Translations under genes and position numbers: made by a program
In this document: positions 16,210 through 18,671 of the stretch, in pieces
Layout: every line of letters begins with the position of its first letter
Numbering within the stretch: the stretch's first letter is position 1
Notes under the pieces: generated by a model
The model's database searches: none
What the model was told of the DNA's origin: nothing
What the model saw: the letters and a program-made list of their open reading frames with translations, nothing else
NCBI RefSeq assembly: GCF_000718015.1
Contig: NZ_JODY01000060.1
Location: 1-18,671, forward strand
Length of the DNA: 18,671 nucleotides
From: Streptomyces catenulae
GTDB taxonomy: Bacteria; Actinomycetota; Actinomycetes; Streptomycetales; Streptomycetaceae
Direction of reading: 5' to 3'

Positions 16210-16430
16210 CGGGAGAGCGTCCCGGCGCACGGCCGCAGGTCCGCCGGACCACGCCCTCGTAGCCATAGCGCCCGACTGCTTCCGGCCATGCCGAAATGCG
16301 AGGCGGAGCAGGTCCGTTCCGGCCGATCCGCGGGCGCATCGGTGCGGGTGCAACGGCCTGGATGGCGGCTGGACAGGAGTGGAGGCGGAGCCTCCCGCTC
16401 CTCCAAGGGGCCGTCAACTCGCATGTTTTT

Positions 16431-16529
16431 TAGGCAACTTCCTAGGATTTTGTCGAACATCTGGCTGACAAGGGGCTACGGTCGTCTGGTCAGGCACGGT
16501 TCACACAAGGGAACGTTCCCGTACGGATC
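16431..16529 (+). promoter_or_regulatory. Upstream region of the exported repeat peptide with a GGGAACGTTCCC palindrome
   Basis: This is the most A+T-rich stretch near the gene (a T6 run, then TAGGCAACTTCCTAGG with several short inverted repeats). TAGGAT (16443-16448) resembles a -10 box, without a clear -35. A perfect 12-bp palindrome GGGAACGTTCCC lies at 16509-16520, overlapping a third copy of CCGTACGGATC (16519-16529). It sits 29 bases before the start codon, where an operator could act. The exact promoter is uncertain. Confidence 0.4.
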
Positions 16530-16548
16530 CCTCTATCTTGGAGCTGGC

Positions 16549-16812
16549 ATGAACCGCATCACGCGCACCCTGGTCACGGCCGCCTTCGGCGCCACCGCGC
16601 TCGGCATCGCAGCCTCCCCCGCTCTGGCCGACAGCAACATCCCGGCGCCGCCCGCGACCTTTGACAGCAACATCCCGTTCGCCCCGGCGGACAGCAACAT
16701 CCCGGTGGCTCCGAAGGACAGCAACATCCCGGTGGCCCCGGCCGACAGCAACATCCCGGTCGCGCCCGGCACCTTCACCGCGGCCGACAGCAACATCCCC
16801 CTGGCCCCGTAG
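16549..16812 (+). CDS. Exported peptide made of DSNIPxAP repeats
   Basis: This 87-residue protein starts with a clear Sec signal peptide: basic M-N-R-I-T-R-T, a hydrophobic Ala/Leu/Val core, and S-P-A-L-A just before a likely cleavage after residue 27. The mature part of 60 residues begins with the first D-S-N-I-P and contains it six times (28, 39, 48, 57, 66, 80), mostly as D-S-N-I-P-x-A-P. There are no cysteines, no sortase motif and no membrane anchor. GGAG five bases before the ATG fixes the start. I do not recognise the family. The repeat shares D-S-[HN]-x-P-hydrophobic-x-P with the AfsS-like peptide upstream. No peptide-modifying enzymes or dedicated transporter are seen nearby. A surface or matrix peptide, or a signalling peptide, are possible roles; none is shown. 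Confidence 0.85.
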   Translation: MNRITRTLVTAAFGATALGIAASPALADSNIPAPPATFDSNIPFAPADSNIPVAPKDSNIPVAPADSNIPVAPGTFTAADSNIPLAP

Positions 16813-16819
16813 GGCCACG

Positions 16820-16863
16820 CCCTTACGGCGTCCATCCGGCGGCCGGCCCCGCGCCCGTAAGGG
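16820..16863 (+). terminator. Hairpin terminator after the exported repeat peptide
   Basis: CCCTTACGG (16820-16828) pairs perfectly with CCGTAAGGG (16855-16863) starting 8 bases after the stop codon. The loop is G+C-rich and can fold further. There is no T-run. Confidence 0.65.
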
Positions 16864-16925
16864 ATCCGCGGGCGCCGGCCGCGGCCGTTCCCGGCGAGCG
16901 TGTACCCCCTCCGGGTCGGCCTGAA

Positions 16926-16947
16926 TATAGACCTGACGGTCCATCAG
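16926..16947 (+). promoter_or_regulatory. Operator and possible -10 of the acyl-CoA ligase gene
   Basis: CTGACG-GTC-CATCAG (16933-16947) differs from the perfect operator at one base in the right half-site. It follows directly after TATAGA (16926-16931), a possible -10 box, so a bound repressor would cover the transcription start. It ends 45 bases before the ligase start codon. Confidence 0.65.
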
Positions 16948-16992
16948 TTCTACGCTTGGCGCCCCGCACCGTCCCCGTGGCCAGGAGGCGCC

Positions 16993-18626
16993 GTGTTCGA
17001 GTCCGGTCGTGTGCAGACGCTCTGGGAACTGGTCGAGTACCGCGCGGGAGCCTCCCCCGGCGCACCCATGTTCTTCGACGCCGAGGGACGGCGGATCACC
17101 TTCGCGCAGGCGCGGGAGGCGGCCCTGCGGGTGGCCGCCGGGCTGTGGGAGCAAGGTGTGCGGGCCGGTACGCGGGTGGCCTGGCAGCTGCCGACGCGGA
17201 TCGGCACGGTGCTCGTCTCGCTCGCGCTGGCCCGGCTCGGGGCGGTGCAGATACCGGTGCTCCATCTGCTGCGGGAGCGGGAGGTCGGCTTCATCCTCGC
17301 CGAATCGGCCGCCGCGTTCGTCCTCGTCCCCGGGGTGTGGCGCGGCACCGACTTCACGGCGCGGGCGCGGGCGGTGGCCGGGGCGGGGGTCCGGGTGCTG
17401 ACGGCCGCCGAGGAGGAGAGTTCCGGCGGGCCGGGGCGCGGGGTCGGGGCGCCGAGCGGCGGTCCCGGGCGGGAGTTCGGGCTGCCGACCGGGGACCCCG
17501 GGGTGCTGCCCCCGCCCCCGGCGCCGCCGCTGCCGGGGACCGCGGCGCCCACCGCCTGGATCTACTACACGTCCGGGACGACCGCCGCGCCCAAGGGCGT
17601 CGAGCACACCGACGCGACGCTGATCGCCGGAGGGTTCGGGCTGGCCACGGCGCTCGGGATGACGGCGGACGACATCGGATCGATCGCGTTCCCGTACGCC
17701 CATATCGCCGGTCCTGACTACCTCGTCGCGATGCTGGCCGGAGGCTTCCCCGCCGTGGTGCTGGACGCCTTCCGGCCGGATGCGGCGGCGGCCGTCTACC
17801 GGCGGTACGGCGTGACCATGGCGGGCGGCAGCACCGCGTTCTACCAGGCGTTTCTCGATGCGTCCCGGCACCGGCGGCAGGAGCGGCCGGACGCCGGTCC
17901 GCTCCTGCCCTCGCTGCGGCTGCTCTCCGGCGGCGGGGCGCCGCTGCCTGCGGAGCTGTACGCGGAGACCGTCGCGGAGCTGGGGTGCGCGCTGGTGCAC
18001 GGCTACGGGATGACGGAGTGCCCCATGATCACGATGGGCACACCGTACGACCGGGACGAGCAGCTGGCGCGGACGGTGGGGCGGCCCGTCGCGGGCGCGA
18101 CGGTGCGGATCGTCCGGCCGGACGGCGCCGCAGCCGCGACCGGGGAGAGCGGCGAGGTGCGGGTCAAGGGGCCGATGCTCTTCCGGCGGTACACCGATCC
18201 GGCGCTGACCGCCGCGGCGTTCGACGCGGACGGGTACTTCCGCACCGGCGACCTCGGCCATCTGCGCCCCGACGGGCACCTCGTGCTCACCGGGCGCCTC
18301 AAGGACATCATCATCCGCAAGGGCGAGAACATCTCGGCGCAGGAGGTCGAGGAGTTGGTACGGACGTATCCGGGGGTCGCCGAGGCGGCGGTGATCGGGC
18401 TGCCGGACCGCTCCCGCGGCGAGCGGGTGTGCGCCGTCGTCACCCTCGCCCCCGCCGCCGCACCGCCCACCCTGGCCGCGCTGACCGCGCATCTGCGGGC
18501 GGCGGGCCTGATGACGCAGAAGCTCCCGGAACAGCTGGAGATCGCCGATGCGCTGCCCCGGGGCGGCCCCCTGTCCAAGGTCCTGAAGACGGCGCTGCGG
18601 GAGCGGTATGGGGAGCGGTGTGGGGA
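16993..18626 (+). CDS. Acyl-CoA ligase (ANL superfamily), 3' end cut by the contig end
   Basis: This protein activates a carboxylic acid to an acyl-adenylate and then probably to its CoA thioester. The 544 visible residues start at a GTG with AGGAGG four bases upstream. The ANL motifs are in order: the P-loop Y-Y-T-S-G-T-T-A-A-P-K-G (191-202), G-Y-G-M-T-E (337-342), Y-F-R-T-G-D (415-420), the hinge G-R-L-K-D-I-I-I-R-K-G-E-N-I (434-447) and the catalytic Lys in G-P-L-S-K (K529). Residues 141-187 form an unusual Gly/Pro/Ser-rich linker before the P-loop. Genomic sequence ends at 18626; the reading frame beyond it is adapter and must not be translated. As K529 is near the C-terminus in this family, few residues should be missing. 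The operator upstream ties it to the LLM and amidohydrolase genes. Confidence 0.9.
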
Positions 18627-18671
18627 CTGTCTCTTATACACATCTGACGCTGCCGACGATACTCCTTGTGT
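18627..18671. other. Nextera adapter read-through (not genomic)
   Basis: CTGTCTCTTATACACATCT (18627-18645) is the Tn5 mosaic end used in Nextera libraries. It is followed by GACGCTGCCGACGA (18646-18659), the read-1 adapter. The next eight bases, TACTCCTT, are the reverse complement of AAGGAGTA, which I recall as the Nextera i5 index 507. GTGT then begins the flow-cell primer. All 45 bases should be trimmed. Confidence 0.97.

Larger units (their letters stand above)
15591..16548. other. Structured non-coding region between the two repeat-peptide genes
   Basis: I see no credible gene here: frames on both strands are Pro/Gly/Arg-rich with no family features. The stretch holds an inverted repeat of GTACGGCGGC (15604-15613 with 15651-15660), a G-tract cluster (15728-15752), the palindrome GGCCCATGGGCC (about 15968), two CCGTACGGATC copies (15903-15913, 15917-15927), a 16-bp perfect inverted repeat (16087-16134), three 13-base tandem repeats (16171-16209) and a 6-3-6 hairpin GGAGGC-GGA-GCCTCC (16381-16395). 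The repeat period of 13, not a multiple of three, argues against coding. The last 120 bases are A+T-richer and probably hold the promoter of the exported peptide. Confidence 0.6.

Noticed and set aside
15562..16353. A 263-codon Pro/Arg-rich minus-strand frame in the non-coding gap
   Set aside because: It has no recognisable motifs or ribosome site, and it covers inverted repeats and a 13-base tandem repeat that is not in frame.
18440..18671. Open frames ending in or starting from the contig terminus
   Set aside because: They read through the Nextera adapter and are artefacts.
1..18671. CRISPR arrays, tRNA or rRNA genes, insertion sequences
   Set aside because: I saw no regularly spaced direct repeats with unique spacers, no tRNA-like cloverleaf with a CCA-type end and no transposase frame.

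Overview
This window looks like one complete draft-assembly contig from a Streptomyces or a close relative. The G+C is very high, codon third positions are strongly G/C-biased, and GTG starts occur. The gene content also fits: an AfsR-type regulator with an AfsS-like peptide, a HutC-type GntR regulator, and F420-type luciferase-fold oxidoreductases. The last 45 bases are not genomic. They are a Nextera transposon-adapter read-through with an i5 index.

Left part (1-8.85 kb, all on the minus strand). In transcription order this holds a small unknown protein, an F420-type LLM oxidoreductase, an SDR dehydrogenase, an FMN-type LLM monooxygenase, an N-acyl-D-amino-acid-deacylase-type amidohydrolase, an aldehyde dehydrogenase that overlaps it by 4 bases, and an APC amino-acid permease. 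A T-tailed terminator separates the dehydrogenase from the permease. The content suggests uptake and oxidative or hydrolytic breakdown of an unidentified organic substrate, probably an amide or N-acyl compound. An ACMSD-type amidohydrolase (10.3-11.5 kb, minus) and an acyl-CoA ligase (17.0 kb to the end, plus) probably belong to the same pathway, because near-identical palindromes of the form CTGACG-N3-CGTCAG lie in front of the FMN-type LLM gene (two copies), the F420-type LLM gene, the ACMSD-type amidohydrolase and the acyl-CoA ligase. No gene for the matching regulator is on the contig.

Middle (8.9-10.3 kb, plus). A stand-alone UTRA effector-domain gene overlaps by 4 bases a full GntR/HutC regulator that carries a related UTRA domain. 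This looks like a tandem duplication in which one copy lost its DNA-binding domain.

Right part (12.0-16.8 kb, plus). A 990-residue AfsR-type regulator (winged helix, BTAD, NB-ARC, TPR) is followed by a 91-residue AfsS-like peptide with five D-S-H-R-P-[IV] repeats. An 11-nt direct repeat of the PhoP-box/SARP-box kind sits at the likely promoter of the peptide gene. After two strong hairpins and about 1 kb of structured non-coding DNA comes an 87-residue exported peptide. Its mature part is almost entirely six D-S-N-I-P-x-A-P repeats. The two repeat peptides share the pattern D-S-[HN]-x-P-hydrophobic-x-P, so an intracellular and an exported form of an AfsS-type repeat may sit at one locus. This is the most interesting possibility in the window.
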